The translations under genes and the position numbers were made by a program. The notes beneath the pieces were generated by a model that was not told where the DNA came from, searched no databases, and saw nothing but the letters and a program-made list of their open reading frames with translations. Shown one piece after another: positions 21,091-31,229 of a DNA stretch of 64,000 nucleotides. Source of the DNA: Trichococcus sp. (lineage in GTDB: Bacteria > Bacillota > Bacilli > Lactobacillales > Aerococcaceae); assembly GCA_030153215.1 (NCBI GenBank), contig JASKKA010000003.1:1-64000 (forward strand), read 5' to 3'. Every line of letters begins with the position of its first letter. Position 1 is the first letter of the stretch.

Positions 21091-22098
21091 CTATTGTTTG
21101 TATCGACCGGCTCCGATAAGATGTTGCTGCCAATAGGGTTCGGTAAGATTCGTCCAGCCCACTGGATCTCCCGCATGGAACATCTGATTCTCTCCTGCAT
21201 AAATGCCGACATGAGTCACGTAAGTACCAGCATCATAAGTTGAGTGAAAGAAAATTAAATCTCCTGGCTTGGCATCTTTTAGGTCAATATGACTCATGGC
21301 ATCATACTGATCCTGTGCCACCCGTGGAAGTTTCAGACCAACTTTGGCATAACACCATTGAGTTAAGCCACTGCAATCAAAACCCGTTGCGGGACTTGAT
21401 CCACCAAATACATAAGCCATTCCTTCATACTTAAATGCCTCGTCAAAAATCCCTTGGACTGTTTTATCATCAAACTGTATCGTGGTCAGATATTGTTTCA
21501 CCAACAAACAATAAAACATATTTCCGTAGTTGTAGCGCCACCCGCCATTTTCTTTAATGGCGATTGGATTGGGGTAATCAACTTTTTGACCACCTGATTT
21601 TTCTTTTGAAAAGGATTCCGCCAAAGCAAAACTATGCTTCTTTCCATTTTTTGCGACATGATTTATATAGCCTCCACCATAATTATAGGCTTGGATGATA
21701 CTATCTTGATCACAGCCTAACTCTTTAGCTCGTTTAACCAGAGAAGCAAAATAGAAACACCCTTGTTTAATGGATGCCTCGGTATCTAAAGAATTAGGTG
21801 GTAAGCCAGCTGATTCAGAGCTTTGCATCACGTCTTTTGCTGTACCACCCGACTCCACTTGAATAATCGCCAAAAGAATCGGTACATAATCTGAAATGTC
21901 CGATTCCTTGGCATACTTTTCTACCAGTGACCGATGTTTTAATACTTCTTCTGAGACACTACTGCCACCGGGAGAGGTACCAGAACTGTTGCTTCCTTCA
22001 CTATCCTCACCAAATAATAAGCCGACACACATCAAGATGCCCATAAAAGAAATCGTCAGGATTGCCAACGAGATTGTACTCAAATTTCTTATGGTCAT
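21091..22098 (-). CDS. bifunctional lysozyme/NlpC-P60 cell-wall hydrolase (Tn916 orf14-like)
   Basis: VPILLAIIQVESGG lysozyme-like region; VFGGSSPATGFDCSGLTQWCYAKVG...PGDLIFFHSTYDAGTYVTHVGIYAG NlpC/P60. Confidence 0.92.
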   Translation of the reverse strand: MTIRNLSTISLAILTISFMGILMCVGLLFGEDSEGSNSSGTSPGGSSVSEEVLKHRSLVEKYAKESDISDYVPILLAIIQVESGGTAKDVMQSSESAGLPPNSLDTEASIKQGCFYFASLVKRAKELGCDQDSIIQAYNYGGGYINHVAKNGKKHSFALAESFSKEKSGGQKVDYPNPIAIKENGGWRYNYGNMFYCLLVKQYLTTIQFDDKTVQGIFDEAFKYEGMAYVFGGSSPATGFDCSGLTQWCYAKVGLKLPRVAQDQYDAMSHIDLKDAKPGDLIFFHSTYDAGTYVTHVGIYAGENQMFHAGDPVGWTNLTEPYWQQHLIGAGRYKQ

Positions 22099-24218
22099 TT
22101 AGTCTCACCCGGCCTTAGTTTTGGAGGATGACTCACTCTTTTTTGTACTTTTCGATTGCCTGCTTTTGCAAGAATAGATCGCTTCTTCGCCTGTTGGATA
22201 GGAGTCACTTTTCTTACTGGTTGATTATTTTCTTTCGTACTCAATTTTTGATTTGAGAGTCTTCTTTTGATTTCAGGATTCGAATTCATTTTTACAATTC
22301 GATTGGCTGGTACATTCTTTGGTATCTTACTTTTCTGAGATTTGGATTCCTCTTTTATCGGAACATTGCTCCTACCTTTTCTATGACGATTTGCTGAATT
22401 TCCCAATACTTTCCGCTTTTCAGCCATTTTTTCATCTCTACGTTGTCGTTGTTTTTCTCGCAACTCCGCTCGATTCGCTTTTTCTTGGACAAGTCCACGC
22501 TTGAATTCTTCTGGTGCTTTTTTCGTCTTTTCGATTTCTTTATGCAGATTGTATTTCAAATTAGTTGGTGTATTCCTTACTTGATCCTTTACTTGTTGTG
22601 CTTTGGCTTTTACCATTGATTGGGTATCTAGTCCCTTGCCGATTTTTCTTCCGGCCAAATTCATTCGAGATTGTTTCTTATTTTTTGAGATTGGATTTTC
22701 CTTATTCGGGTCAGATATTACCTCTTTATTGTTAGATAATGATGGATTCTTTCGTGGAGAACAACCAGAAGACTTCGATCTGGTTTTTGATTGATCTTTT
22801 GCTAGTTTCCCACCAACTGCTGCACCACCACCAAAAGCCAATGTTCGCCCAACATTTCGATTAAGTTGCCGTAGTTTACGATTCATCAACATTTGCGGTT
22901 TCCGCATGACACGTCTGCCCATTGACTGGCTATCATTGCTTTGGAGGTTGAACATACTCATAATGTCCCCCAATTTGAAATAAATCCCGGCAAAAGTCAC
23001 AATTTGCAGAAATGCTACCATAAAGAAGGGATAGGTCGCTGAAATATTGAAAAACATGGTAGAAATACTGAATGCCGTGGTGATAACCAAGGTCACTCCC
23101 GCTCGCATCATAATCGTATTGAATAAGCGAATAATCGCCTTTTTCCCCAAACTTTCATAAGTTGGCAACATCGACAATAAAAAGCTAATAGGTAGAAACA
23201 TCGCAAAGATAATGAAGAGAATTTGTGAAAACAACATAATTCCTGTCAGAAGAAAGACAAAGAAGGAAATCCCAATATTGAACAGCACCAAAAAAATCAC
23301 GGTCCCTAAGCGGCTCATGGTCTTGGTTATACTTAGATTCGCATTGTCATTGTCTTCAATCTCCGCTTTGACCGCTTCTTCCCGATCCTTGCCCTTGTTT
23401 TCATCCGGACTCACGAATAGAATCTTGTTGACCCGATCTTCGCCAATTTCCTCTATATTGGAATCATCAAATTGCAAGAGTAACCAAGGCTGCTGGACTT
23501 GAATTGAAAACAAACTATCCCGAATCAAATCCACGCTATCTTTTCCTTGGCTTTTTGAATTGGGTACAACAATCTCGGTCCCAAGGCTAAGAGCCGCTTC
23601 ACTAACATCTGAACTAAAGTCATTAATTTTTGTGATATAGGTAGGCGCATACGCAATAAAAGAACCCGAAAGTAGAAAAATCATCACAAAATTAATCACG
23701 GCTCGAACTGCTTTCGTGGTTTCTCGTTTTAATAATCCGGTATACGCCACATACACCCCTAGAGCTAAAATCATCAATAATAGAAACCCAAAATAAAATC
23801 CGGAGGTCTGGAGTCCATTTTCAGTAATACCAGCCAATGTTTGGATATTCTTTCCAATACTTTCAGCCGTATCCGAAATGAAATCTAGTTTATAAGCTTC
23901 TTGAACCACATAACCCGTGGCGTTCGACAAATACAAACTCACCGTCCAAATGAAATTAGTAATGGCATAAAGACCATACATTACGCTCTTTCCTAAGCCA
24001 TCGCCCCAATTCCACGGTAGCCAATCCCATGAACTATCCACAAAGAAATCCAACTGATAGTTACCAAGTGAATATTGGGAATAAAGATTTCCGGCTTCAA
24101 CTGTATCATCAACCAGACCTGTTGCCTCAGCTATCGTACCGACTAAACTCAATAGAACTGTCAGAGTGATGATGCTAATAAAAACGATTCCCACAATCCG
24201 AAAAAGTTTCTTTTTCAT
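22095..24218 (-). CDS. multi-TM conjugation channel protein (Tn916 orf15-like)
   Basis: Multiple TMs followed by a long basic K/R-rich tail; located between NlpC and VirB4 genes; likely start 24218. Confidence 0.85.
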   Translation of the reverse strand: MKKKLFRIVGIVFISIITLTVLLSLVGTIAEATGLVDDTVEAGNLYSQYSLGNYQLDFFVDSSWDWLPWNWGDGLGKSVMYGLYAITNFIWTVSLYLSNATGYVVQEAYKLDFISDTAESIGKNIQTLAGITENGLQTSGFYFGFLLLMILALGVYVAYTGLLKRETTKAVRAVINFVMIFLLSGSFIAYAPTYITKINDFSSDVSEAALSLGTEIVVPNSKSQGKDSVDLIRDSLFSIQVQQPWLLLQFDDSNIEEIGEDRVNKILFVSPDENKGKDREEAVKAEIEDNDNANLSITKTMSRLGTVIFLVLFNIGISFFVFLLTGIMLFSQILFIIFAMFLPISFLLSMLPTYESLGKKAIIRLFNTIMMRAGVTLVITTAFSISTMFFNISATYPFFMVAFLQIVTFAGIYFKLGDIMSMFNLQSNDSQSMGRRVMRKPQMLMNRKLRQLNRNVGRTLAFGGGAAVGGKLAKDQSKTRSKSSGCSPRKNPSLSNNKEVISDPNKENPISKNKKQSRMNLAGRKIGKGLDTQSMVKAKAQQVKDQVRNTPTNLKYNLHKEIEKTKKAPEEFKRGLVQEKANRAELREKQRQRRDEKMAEKRKVLGNSANRHRKGRSNVPIKEESKSQKSKIPKNVPANRIVKMNSNPEIKRRLSNQKLSTKENNQPVRKVTPIQQAKKRSILAKAGNRKVQKRVSHPPKLRPGETK

Positions 24219-24222
24219 CCCC

Positions 24223-26670
24223 TCACTCCATTCTCTCATGAATAGGTGGACGGGTATCAAAAGCATGGAAGAGTTCTTCAAAGACTGGATGAACTTGAAC
24301 CACACCTACTCGCCCATACAAATCTTGCATTAAACACTGACCGTTTTCCAAATCTCTCAGGCGTTTTTGATTGCTTTCATCTTCTCGATCCAAGCCAAAG
24401 AATTCCAAGGTTTTCTTGATTTCATGAATATCGGTACTGCGAAACGCAAACTTCAACCCGATATTATTCTTCAAGCGTTCATCCAGTAAATCATCACTAT
24501 TTTGCGTAACAAAATAAACTCCGGCATTCATGGCCCGCCCAGCACGAACGAGCTTATTCGATAATGTTTTTCCTTGTGCCACTTGAAGAAAACTCCACGC
24601 CTCATCCAAGTCCACTATCTTGAAAATTTCTCGGTTGCTATGGATGAAGTCCAAAGCAAAAGTGGAAATGACGATTAGCATAGAAACACTAAGCAACTCC
24701 ATGGTGGTATATTCTTCAAAAGTGGTTTCTGCATCTGGTAAAACTAAATCCGCTACTTGAATGATATTTAACTGTTTATCTAAACTAATCGACTGGGTAA
24801 TCGAACCATCTGAGAAAAGCAAATGGGCAAAATCATAATCGGTAAAGGACTCGATATGATCGGCGATATTTTCCGCAACTGTTGAGCCCTCTTTTCGAAG
24901 CTCATTAATAACTTGTAGTAACCCTCGTTGATCACTTTGAGTAACGGTTCGAATGGCTTTGCGCAAAACAGGAAACTTCTCCCCATCCCGACTAGAAATT
25001 CCTGTTAAAAAAGTCAGGATATCAATCGCTAGACTTTCTGAGTCTTTCTTTTTCTTCATGATGACATAGGGATCAAGTAAGCCTTGATTTTCTGGCTTAC
25101 TAGTCAAGTTGAGAATATTAATTTCATCCGCAATTTCTGGCAAGGTTTCTTTCCATCCACCACGTTCCCCTTTTGGATCGACAATCACAGCTTGACCACC
25201 AAAAAGGACGGCATAATAGACTAAGAGATTATTACTAAAGGATTTACCTCCACCAAGAGAACCAAGAAAAGCTGCGGCAAGTGCATTGGTAACTGACCCC
25301 TTTACCCCTTGTGAAGCCAATGCCGGTTTTAGATAAACATTGCGCCCCGTATCTACATTGTAACCAAAGTAAATGCCTTCCAATTCTCCTAACATTTGAG
25401 TGGCGCCAAAACCAAGTCCTGCTAAAAAATCAGACGTAACATATTGGATATAGTCATTCATATATCGCTTACTAGAAGGTAAGAATTCTTCATGTAGACC
25501 CATCATATCGCCAAAGGGCCGGACTAGTTTTACATTGGTATCGTCATAAAAATCCAAGACTTCGTCACAGCAGCGTTTTAGTTCATCAACTGATTCTGCA
25601 CTCACTCGAACCACATAGCTCAATTTGTACATGGATTCCTTGGACTGATCCAAGGTGGTTTCTAGTTCATCTACTGAATCCAAAGCGTCCAAAACATTCG
25701 AATTGGTCTCATTGTCGGATTGATAGGCGTGGTTGTCTAAGTCTTTCAGTTCCTTTTTCTTGTTGCGAACGGTGGCAAGTGCCTTTTTATTGGTGACAAT
25801 CTCTACATTCATACTCGTGTCGATAGGAAACGTGAATTGTTGTTGCTGGTAATAAAAAAGTTCCGAGGAAGGAAATTCCATCTCTCCCACAATCGTGTTG
25901 ATTGTTAGATACGTGACATAAGACTCGTGATTTTCATGTTCAATCCGTAAGTAACGGGACTTTTCTTCAATCAAACAACGACTGGGACGTAATAAGTCAT
26001 AACGTTTCACCAGCGTTTCTGATTTCAGCTTTTTCTTTGGCAGCTGAAATTCATATTCTTCAAATGGTGTACCTTTTTCACCATAGATATGTTCAATCAA
26101 GTAAGTCAGATCACTCGGTGTGACTCGTCTGACTTTAAATCTCCGAGCTAATTTACTTTCCATTAATTTTTCAAGCTTAGTATACCGGCGAATTTCTTCA
26201 TTGGATAAAGAAACAAAATCCCCCATCAAATAATGATTCACCCCATAGACAAATTCTTGAATCCCAGAAAAGAAAGATTTTTTGAGACTTTTTAGATTGA
26301 CCTCTTCATCTGTCGCAATCAGTTTGAAGCCAATAAAAAAGCGATAATCAATCTGACTATCGCCAATCATAGATACTAATGCATCTGTCTGTAAATCAAT
26401 TCGTTGTAATGCAACTTCTTTGAGTCGCCCGGTAATCTCTTTCTTCGATCGTTCTTGCGTGGCCCGAATACTACTTTCTGTGGCAATTTGTAAGGCATGG
26501 ATCTTGCCTTCTCTGTTCTGGGCAATCAATTGACGAAAGCTATCGTGTACTTGATATTTCTGTTCAGGTGATAAGAAGGAATAGTTATAAGGCACTAATT
26601 CATAGTAGGCAAAACACTCGCCTTCTTGGTTAAAGACAAGATTATTCTCGATATACTTAATCGGGTACAT
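24223..26670 (-). CDS. VirB4-like conjugation ATPase (Tn916 orf16-like)
   Basis: AAFLGSLGGGKSFSNNLLVYYAVLFGGQAVIVDPKGERGGW; IVDLDEAWSFLQ. Confidence 0.93.
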   Translation of the reverse strand: MYPIKYIENNLVFNQEGECFAYYELVPYNYSFLSPEQKYQVHDSFRQLIAQNREGKIHALQIATESSIRATQERSKKEITGRLKEVALQRIDLQTDALVSMIGDSQIDYRFFIGFKLIATDEEVNLKSLKKSFFSGIQEFVYGVNHYLMGDFVSLSNEEIRRYTKLEKLMESKLARRFKVRRVTPSDLTYLIEHIYGEKGTPFEEYEFQLPKKKLKSETLVKRYDLLRPSRCLIEEKSRYLRIEHENHESYVTYLTINTIVGEMEFPSSELFYYQQQQFTFPIDTSMNVEIVTNKKALATVRNKKKELKDLDNHAYQSDNETNSNVLDALDSVDELETTLDQSKESMYKLSYVVRVSAESVDELKRCCDEVLDFYDDTNVKLVRPFGDMMGLHEEFLPSSKRYMNDYIQYVTSDFLAGLGFGATQMLGELEGIYFGYNVDTGRNVYLKPALASQGVKGSVTNALAAAFLGSLGGGKSFSNNLLVYYAVLFGGQAVIVDPKGERGGWKETLPEIADEINILNLTSKPENQGLLDPYVIMKKKKDSESLAIDILTFLTGISSRDGEKFPVLRKAIRTVTQSDQRGLLQVINELRKEGSTVAENIADHIESFTDYDFAHLLFSDGSITQSISLDKQLNIIQVADLVLPDAETTFEEYTTMELLSVSMLIVISTFALDFIHSNREIFKIVDLDEAWSFLQVAQGKTLSNKLVRAGRAMNAGVYFVTQNSDDLLDERLKNNIGLKFAFRSTDIHEIKKTLEFFGLDREDESNQKRLRDLENGQCLMQDLYGRVGVVQVHPVFEELFHAFDTRPPIHERME

Positions 26671-27049
26671 AGTTTACACTCCTTACCAAAGTGACAGGTT
26701 CATCCCATCGTTTCTTCTTTTCTTTGACTTTCTTTCCTGCAAAAGTAACCTTAAACCGCAAGTGATAACTGATAAAGGACCGTAAAAATCCCAATGGCTT
26801 CTTGCCGTCAAAGGTCTTTTGCGACATAAACCACATAACCGCCGCCGGTATGCCCAAGTATTTTAAAAAAGCCCCCTCTATCATAGACAGCGGAGGCACA
26901 TGGGCAAATACGATGACAAACAGCAAGGACAAAACAAACCAAGCCATCTGGTTAAAGGTCACAGGAAAAGGCAGCTGAAAGTCATTAATCGCGTATATGA
27001 CTTTTTCAACTGCCCAGATACTAGTATAACTTTTTATTTTCTTCATCAA
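26657..27049 (-). CDS. TcpE family conjugal transfer membrane protein (Tn916 orf17-like)
   Basis: Position upstream of VirB4; YTSIWAVEKVIYAINDFQLPFPVTFNQMAWFV. Confidence 0.85.
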   Translation of the reverse strand: MMKKIKSYTSIWAVEKVIYAINDFQLPFPVTFNQMAWFVLSLLFVIVFAHVPPLSMIEGAFLKYLGIPAAVMWFMSQKTFDGKKPLGFLRSFISYHLRFKVTFAGKKVKEKKKRWDEPVTLVRSVNYVPD

Positions 27050-27105
27050 ATCATTCCTTTAAAAAGAAGGATAGTTTAGAAATCAACTACCCTTCAATAA
27101 TTTTG

Positions 27106-27612
27106 TTAATATGGATACTCAAAAACACCTCGACTCGTTACCAAATAATTTCCCCCAATCTCCAAGTCTCGACCACACGCATCAAAATCAATATACGTCT
27201 TCAAGTGTTCTGGTACTTCGCCAAAATCACCATTTTCAACAATCAAGAAATACGCTACATCACTCATATCATCACAGTCCGGATAATAGACAATATCATC
27301 CACATGCTCTACCATTTCTTCAAAAGAATTAAAGAAAGCGTGTTGAATCTCTGAAGCAACTTCACCAACTGGTGTTCCTTCAAGTTCCTCCGCTAAGCCA
27401 CACAACCGATTAATTTCCTCAATTGGCGTATATTCATCAATCTCAAAAGGCAGTTCATAATCATGAATCGCATATTCTTCATATTCGTCATTTAATCCAA
27501 TCCGTTCTTTCACTTCATCAAAATCGATAGGTGGGGTAAACCACGCCCCCACCAACTCACCTTCATTGTATTTTCCAAGATTCGCGATATAAATACGCAT
27601 CTGTTCCATCAT
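27106..27612 (-). CDS. ardA: ArdA-type antirestriction protein (Tn916 orf18-like)
   Basis: MRIYIANLGKYNEGELVGAWFTPPIDFDEVKERIGLNDEYEEYAIHDYELPFEIDEYTPIEEINRL; acidic DNA-mimic type. Confidence 0.93.
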   Translation of the reverse strand: MMEQMRIYIANLGKYNEGELVGAWFTPPIDFDEVKERIGLNDEYEEYAIHDYELPFEIDEYTPIEEINRLCGLAEELEGTPVGEVASEIQHAFFNSFEEMVEHVDDIVYYPDCDDMSDVAYFLIVENGDFGEVPEHLKTYIDFDACGRDLEIGGNYLVTSRGVFEYPY

Positions 27613-27621
27613 GATTCCCCC

Positions 27622-27843
27622 TTATGCACCGACGATTCGATTAAACAAATTCAGTAAGACATCTTTCACACCAGAAGCATTAAAGACTAGACCTACCGCA
27701 ATCAAGGCAACCACCAAAAAGCCAATCAGTTTAGAAAACTCTCGCTTAAATCCTAAAAATAAACCAATGACTACAATCGCCAGTAAGACTAAAGATTGGG
27801 CGTTGGTCAAAAACCATTGATACAAATTTTGTCCGAAATTCAT
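27622..27843 (-). CDS. small membrane protein (Tn916 orf19-like)
   Basis: 73 aa, two hydrophobic segments; conserved position between ardA and relaxase. Confidence 0.75.
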   Translation of the reverse strand: MNFGQNLYQWFLTNAQSLVLLAIVVIGLFLGFKREFSKLIGFLVVALIAVGLVFNASGVKDVLLNLFNRIVGA

Positions 27844-27936
27844 TTCATCACTTTCCTTTCTTTTCCATTGCTTGACCCGCCACTACCACCAAAAACCAAT
27901 AACATATCTTTCCAATTTCCATCAAAATTCCTCTTT

Positions 27937-29118
27937 TCATACAATCAAGTTTTCAATTGCCATACTTTGTTGTTCTAAAATCTTTTTGTGCCGTTCAGAT
28001 AATTCGGCGTTTAATACCATGTCACTAATAAAAGAGGTTCCTCTAATACGATCCAATTCAATCGTCATTTTTAAAGTAGGGGCGACTTGCCTTCCTAACC
28101 AGTTGTAAGTTCGTTCTATCGTGTACGGCTTTGGCTCTGAGGTCAATTGAATTTCTTTACGATTTCGACCGACAAATCGGCCCCACTTTTCATTAAGAGG
28201 CCAGTTGGTTCTTCTTTTTCCTTGTACCTTGTCTGCAATTCGCATGTAGCGAGTAATGATTGAAAACGTAGTGCTCTCAATACTTCTCCCTTTCATCAAA
28301 TCCATAATTGCGTGATAAGCACGTTCATTTTTCAACCGAATTTCAAACCGATTCTTCGTTTCTGTCTGGTCGAGAGGTATCCCTAGTTTGATATATTGCT
28401 CATAGTCTTTTTCATAGAGACAAAAATAAACCTCACTTTTGAGACTGCCTATATATAAGGTATTCCCCATGCCATCCTTTTCATCAGCTTTCAACAGCTC
28501 CCCCGACCGATAACTTTTAAAGGTTCGGAACAAGGAAATACATTCTTCGTTTTGGCATTTTTTGGTTAAATAGGGAATATTCAGTAATCCTGCACGGTCA
28601 TTGATTGCCAAATCCAATCGTTTCATCACGCCGCCTAACTTTAAACTTGTCTCAAAAAAATCATACCAACTTCTTTTTTGCGCAAGTAAAAATGTTTCGA
28701 ATTGCCGACAACCACGTCCTTTCATTTCAATGAGAATACCTTTGTCTTCTTCCTGAGATACCATCACTACAATATCTCCCATAACATATTGTTCTTGGTA
28801 AGAATAAAAGGCATAATCCTCATGAAGCATATAATCAAAATTTAGATGCAAAACCTCTTGTATAATTTTTCGTGCGTTTGTAGTTGGAAATCGAATGCGT
28901 ACATAATCAAATAGCAAAGTTAAAGGTAAATCAGGGTTGAACGTTTCTAGCTGTTGAAAAATCTTTCTCATGACACTTTTAGCCGGAACCTTCTTTCCCG
29001 ACTCAATTTTATTGAGATACTCTCGTGATAAATCACAAGCTATTGCCAATTTGTTTTGAGTGACCTTATACTCCTTCCTTTTTTCCTTCAATAGTTCTTT
29101 TGTAAAATTTCTTCTCAT
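27937..29118 (-). CDS. Rep_trans/MobT-type relaxase with N-terminal HTH (Tn916 orf20-like)
   Basis: HTH YKVTQNKLAIACDLSREYLNKIESGKKVPAKS; RLDLAINDRAG; YIGSLKSEVYFCLYEKDYEQ; likely start 29118. Confidence 0.9.
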   Translation of the reverse strand: MRRNFTKELLKEKRKEYKVTQNKLAIACDLSREYLNKIESGKKVPAKSVMRKIFQQLETFNPDLPLTLLFDYVRIRFPTTNARKIIQEVLHLNFDYMLHEDYAFYSYQEQYVMGDIVVMVSQEEDKGILIEMKGRGCRQFETFLLAQKRSWYDFFETSLKLGGVMKRLDLAINDRAGLLNIPYLTKKCQNEECISLFRTFKSYRSGELLKADEKDGMGNTLYIGSLKSEVYFCLYEKDYEQYIKLGIPLDQTETKNRFEIRLKNERAYHAIMDLMKGRSIESTTFSIITRYMRIADKVQGKRRTNWPLNEKWGRFVGRNRKEIQLTSEPKPYTIERTYNWLGRQVAPTLKMTIELDRIRGTSFISDMVLNAELSERHKKILEQQSMAIENLIV

Positions 29119-29245
29119 TGATGATTCACCACCAAATTTCAAAATGTGAACTATCCAACTTGAGTTCACATTTTCTAAAAATACTAATTATCCTTGATAT
29201 ACCAGCAATTCTTAATCGTTGCTTGCTTATTTTTTGTGTTTTTGT

Positions 29246-29269
29246 ACCCCCCTGTTAGATACGGGGGGT
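29246..29269. promoter_or_regulatory. oriT: origin of conjugative transfer (oriT) core inverted repeat
   Basis: Minus strand ACCCCCCGTATCTAACAGGGGGGT: 7-bp perfect arms, matching the recalled Tn916/ICEBs1 oriT motif (ACCCCCC...TAACAGGGGGGT), directly upstream of the relaxase gene. Confidence 0.88.
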
Positions 29270-29316
29270 GAGACATCATGGCCGGCTGGCGCCGTCCATG
29301 AACAGGCACAGCACCA

Positions 29317-29345
29317 CGGAGGATTTCTGCTTCGCAAATCCTCCG
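29317..29345. repeat. stem-loop beside oriT (candidate sso or transcription-control hairpin)
   Basis: CGGAGGATTT-CTGCTTCGC-AAATCCTCCG, 10-bp perfect arms, nested inside GGCGC (about 29288) ... GCGCC (about 29352). Confidence 0.7.
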
Positions 29346-29378
29346 CGGTCAGCGCCTATCAGTTGGTTTATTTGGCGG

Positions 29379-29669
29379 TTACTCCTCGGCAATGCCCCCA
29401 ATTTCCAACTCTGCCTTAATCTCAAACAAGTCTTGACGGATATTCGATTCTTTTGCATGATCCGCAATCCGTTCCAATTCACTGATGACTTGATTCAGCT
29501 CAATTCGAGCATCGGTTTCCTCGTCCATTACATATGAATCACCAGGGACTTTCACCCCATTTTTGCAAATATCAAAATTGAGCCGGCGTAATTCTTCTTC
29601 TAGTTCTGAATCTGACTGAATCTTACCAATCACCCAGTAGATTTCTCCAATCAACTCATCATAAATCAT
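29379..29669 (-). CDS. small hypothetical protein coupled to the C5 methyltransferase
   Basis: 96 aa ORF overlapping the end of the methyltransferase ORF. Confidence 0.55.
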   Translation of the reverse strand: MIYDELIGEIYWVIGKIQSDSELEEELRRLNFDICKNGVKVPGDSYVMDEETDARIELNQVISELERIADHAKESNIRQDLFEIKAELEIGGIAEE

Positions 29670-30787
29670 GCCTATCCACCTCCTTTAATCTTCTGGCAAT
29701 ATCAAAAATGACCGGAACTGTCACAGAGTTTCCGGCCTGTTTGTACAATTGACTATCTGAATTGACTTGAGCTGCCCGATCAAAAGCACAGTCTGGAAAG
29801 CCCTGAAGCCGCCAGCACTCTCTAGGTGTTAGCTTCCGAATCTGATACTGATTTGTGACGACTGCTTGTTGGTCTCCTGTTAATAAGGTATGCACACTTT
29901 GTTTTCCCAGACGTCCTCGGCGACTTGTGGAATTAGGAAAAGCCAGGTTCACACTGTCCCCTGGCTTCACCTCTTGATATTCTGTTTTATTTTTTCGAAT
30001 CATGATCTTCGTTCCACCTTGTTTCGTTGACAAAGTGGGAGCTGTTCCGGTCACCTCGTAAACCCGATTACCTTGTTCAAAATTTCCCGGCAACATACCG
30101 GCTACTGAAATCCCCTCATTTACCGGCAATGCGATTTTGATTCCTTCATCGCCTGTTAAGGTTGGTGCTACACCATCTGAACCATAGACTTGGCCCCCCA
30201 TTCCACGATTGGAAGGATTGATATTTACTAAGTTTCTGATGTTTTGATCAGATGTTGGAGACGATCCAATGATAGGAAATACCTGTTCGGTACATGCGTC
30301 TCGAGAATGTCCGATAAGGAAGACCCGCTCGCGACTTTGGGGAACGTAGGCCTTTGAGTTAAACACCTGCCATTCCACATCATACCCCAATCCATCCAGC
30401 GTTCGGAGGATCGTCTCGAACGTAGCCCCTCCTTCGTGATTGAGCAACCCTCGGACGTTCTCAAGGAATAGAAACTTAGGCGAACCGAGCGATTTCAAAG
30501 AATAAAGTACCTCGAGTATCGGAAAATCCTTGCCGCTTTCCCGCAATTGAAAAAGCTTGGCACGGAAATCCGCCGCAAAGGATGTCCACTGGTCCGAGGG
30601 ATTGAATAAATTCGTCTGATATACTTGTGATGTCATGCATTTCCACCTCCTCTCTAGTATCATGAATTGCCTTATAACTACGCCTAGCAAATTCATCAAT
30701 TTCACAAAAGCCGATACAGTGATGGCCCGCTTGTTCCATACCTAAGCGAAAACCACCAATCCCGGCAAATAAATCTAAAAATGTCAT
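29659..30787 (-). pseudogene. DNA (cytosine-5) methyltransferase, frameshifted
   Basis: MTFLDLFAGIGGFRLGMEQAGH...DILCGGFPCQAFSIAGKRQGFSDTRGTLFFEIARFA* then, in another frame, SPKFLFLENVRGLLNHEGG...QIRKLTPRECWRLQGFPD...YKQAGNSVTVPV. Break at about 30475-30489. Confidence 0.88.
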
Positions 30788-30899
30788 AAATCACCTCATT
30801 CATTGCAAAGAAAAAAGCCAAGAACATTTTTTGCTCTTGGCTACTAGGCTATTCACTTTGTCACATTTTCTATCCAAATATAATTAATTTTTTTGCTAA

Positions 30900-31229
30900 T
30901 TAAGCAAACTCATTCAATATTTTTGCTAAAGTTTCTTTGTCATGTACGCCAACAAGCTTGTCAACAACCCGACCGTCTTTTTTTATCATTAATGTTGGAA
31001 TACTCATCACACCGAATTCACTAGCCGTAACTGGATTATCATCCACATTCAATTTAAAAATTGATACCTTATCACCCATCTCAGCTTCTAATTCATCCAA
31101 AATAGGAGCCTGCATTTTACATGGACCACACCATGGAGCCCAAAAATCGATTAATGCTAATCCCTGACTTGTTTCTTCTTTAAATTGTTGATCATTAATT
31201 TTTTTCATTTCTTCACCTATTCTATACAT
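30900..31229 (-). CDS. trxA: thioredoxin
   Basis: ALIDFWAPWCGPCKMQAPILDELEAEMGDKVSIFKLNVDDNP. Confidence 0.95.
   Translation of the reverse strand: MYRIGEEMKKINDQQFKEETSQGLALIDFWAPWCGPCKMQAPILDELEAEMGDKVSIFKLNVDDNPVTASEFGVMSIPTLMIKKDGRVVDKLVGVHDKETLAKILNEFA

Noticed and set aside
29219-29360. CRISPR-like or phage element near the hairpins
   Set aside because: No regularly spaced repeats; structures are individually explained by oriT and hairpins. No CRISPR array seen anywhere in the window.
29268-29537. Plus-strand ORFs across the oriT hairpin region
   Set aside because: Overlap oriT and structured DNA; no similarity or RBS.
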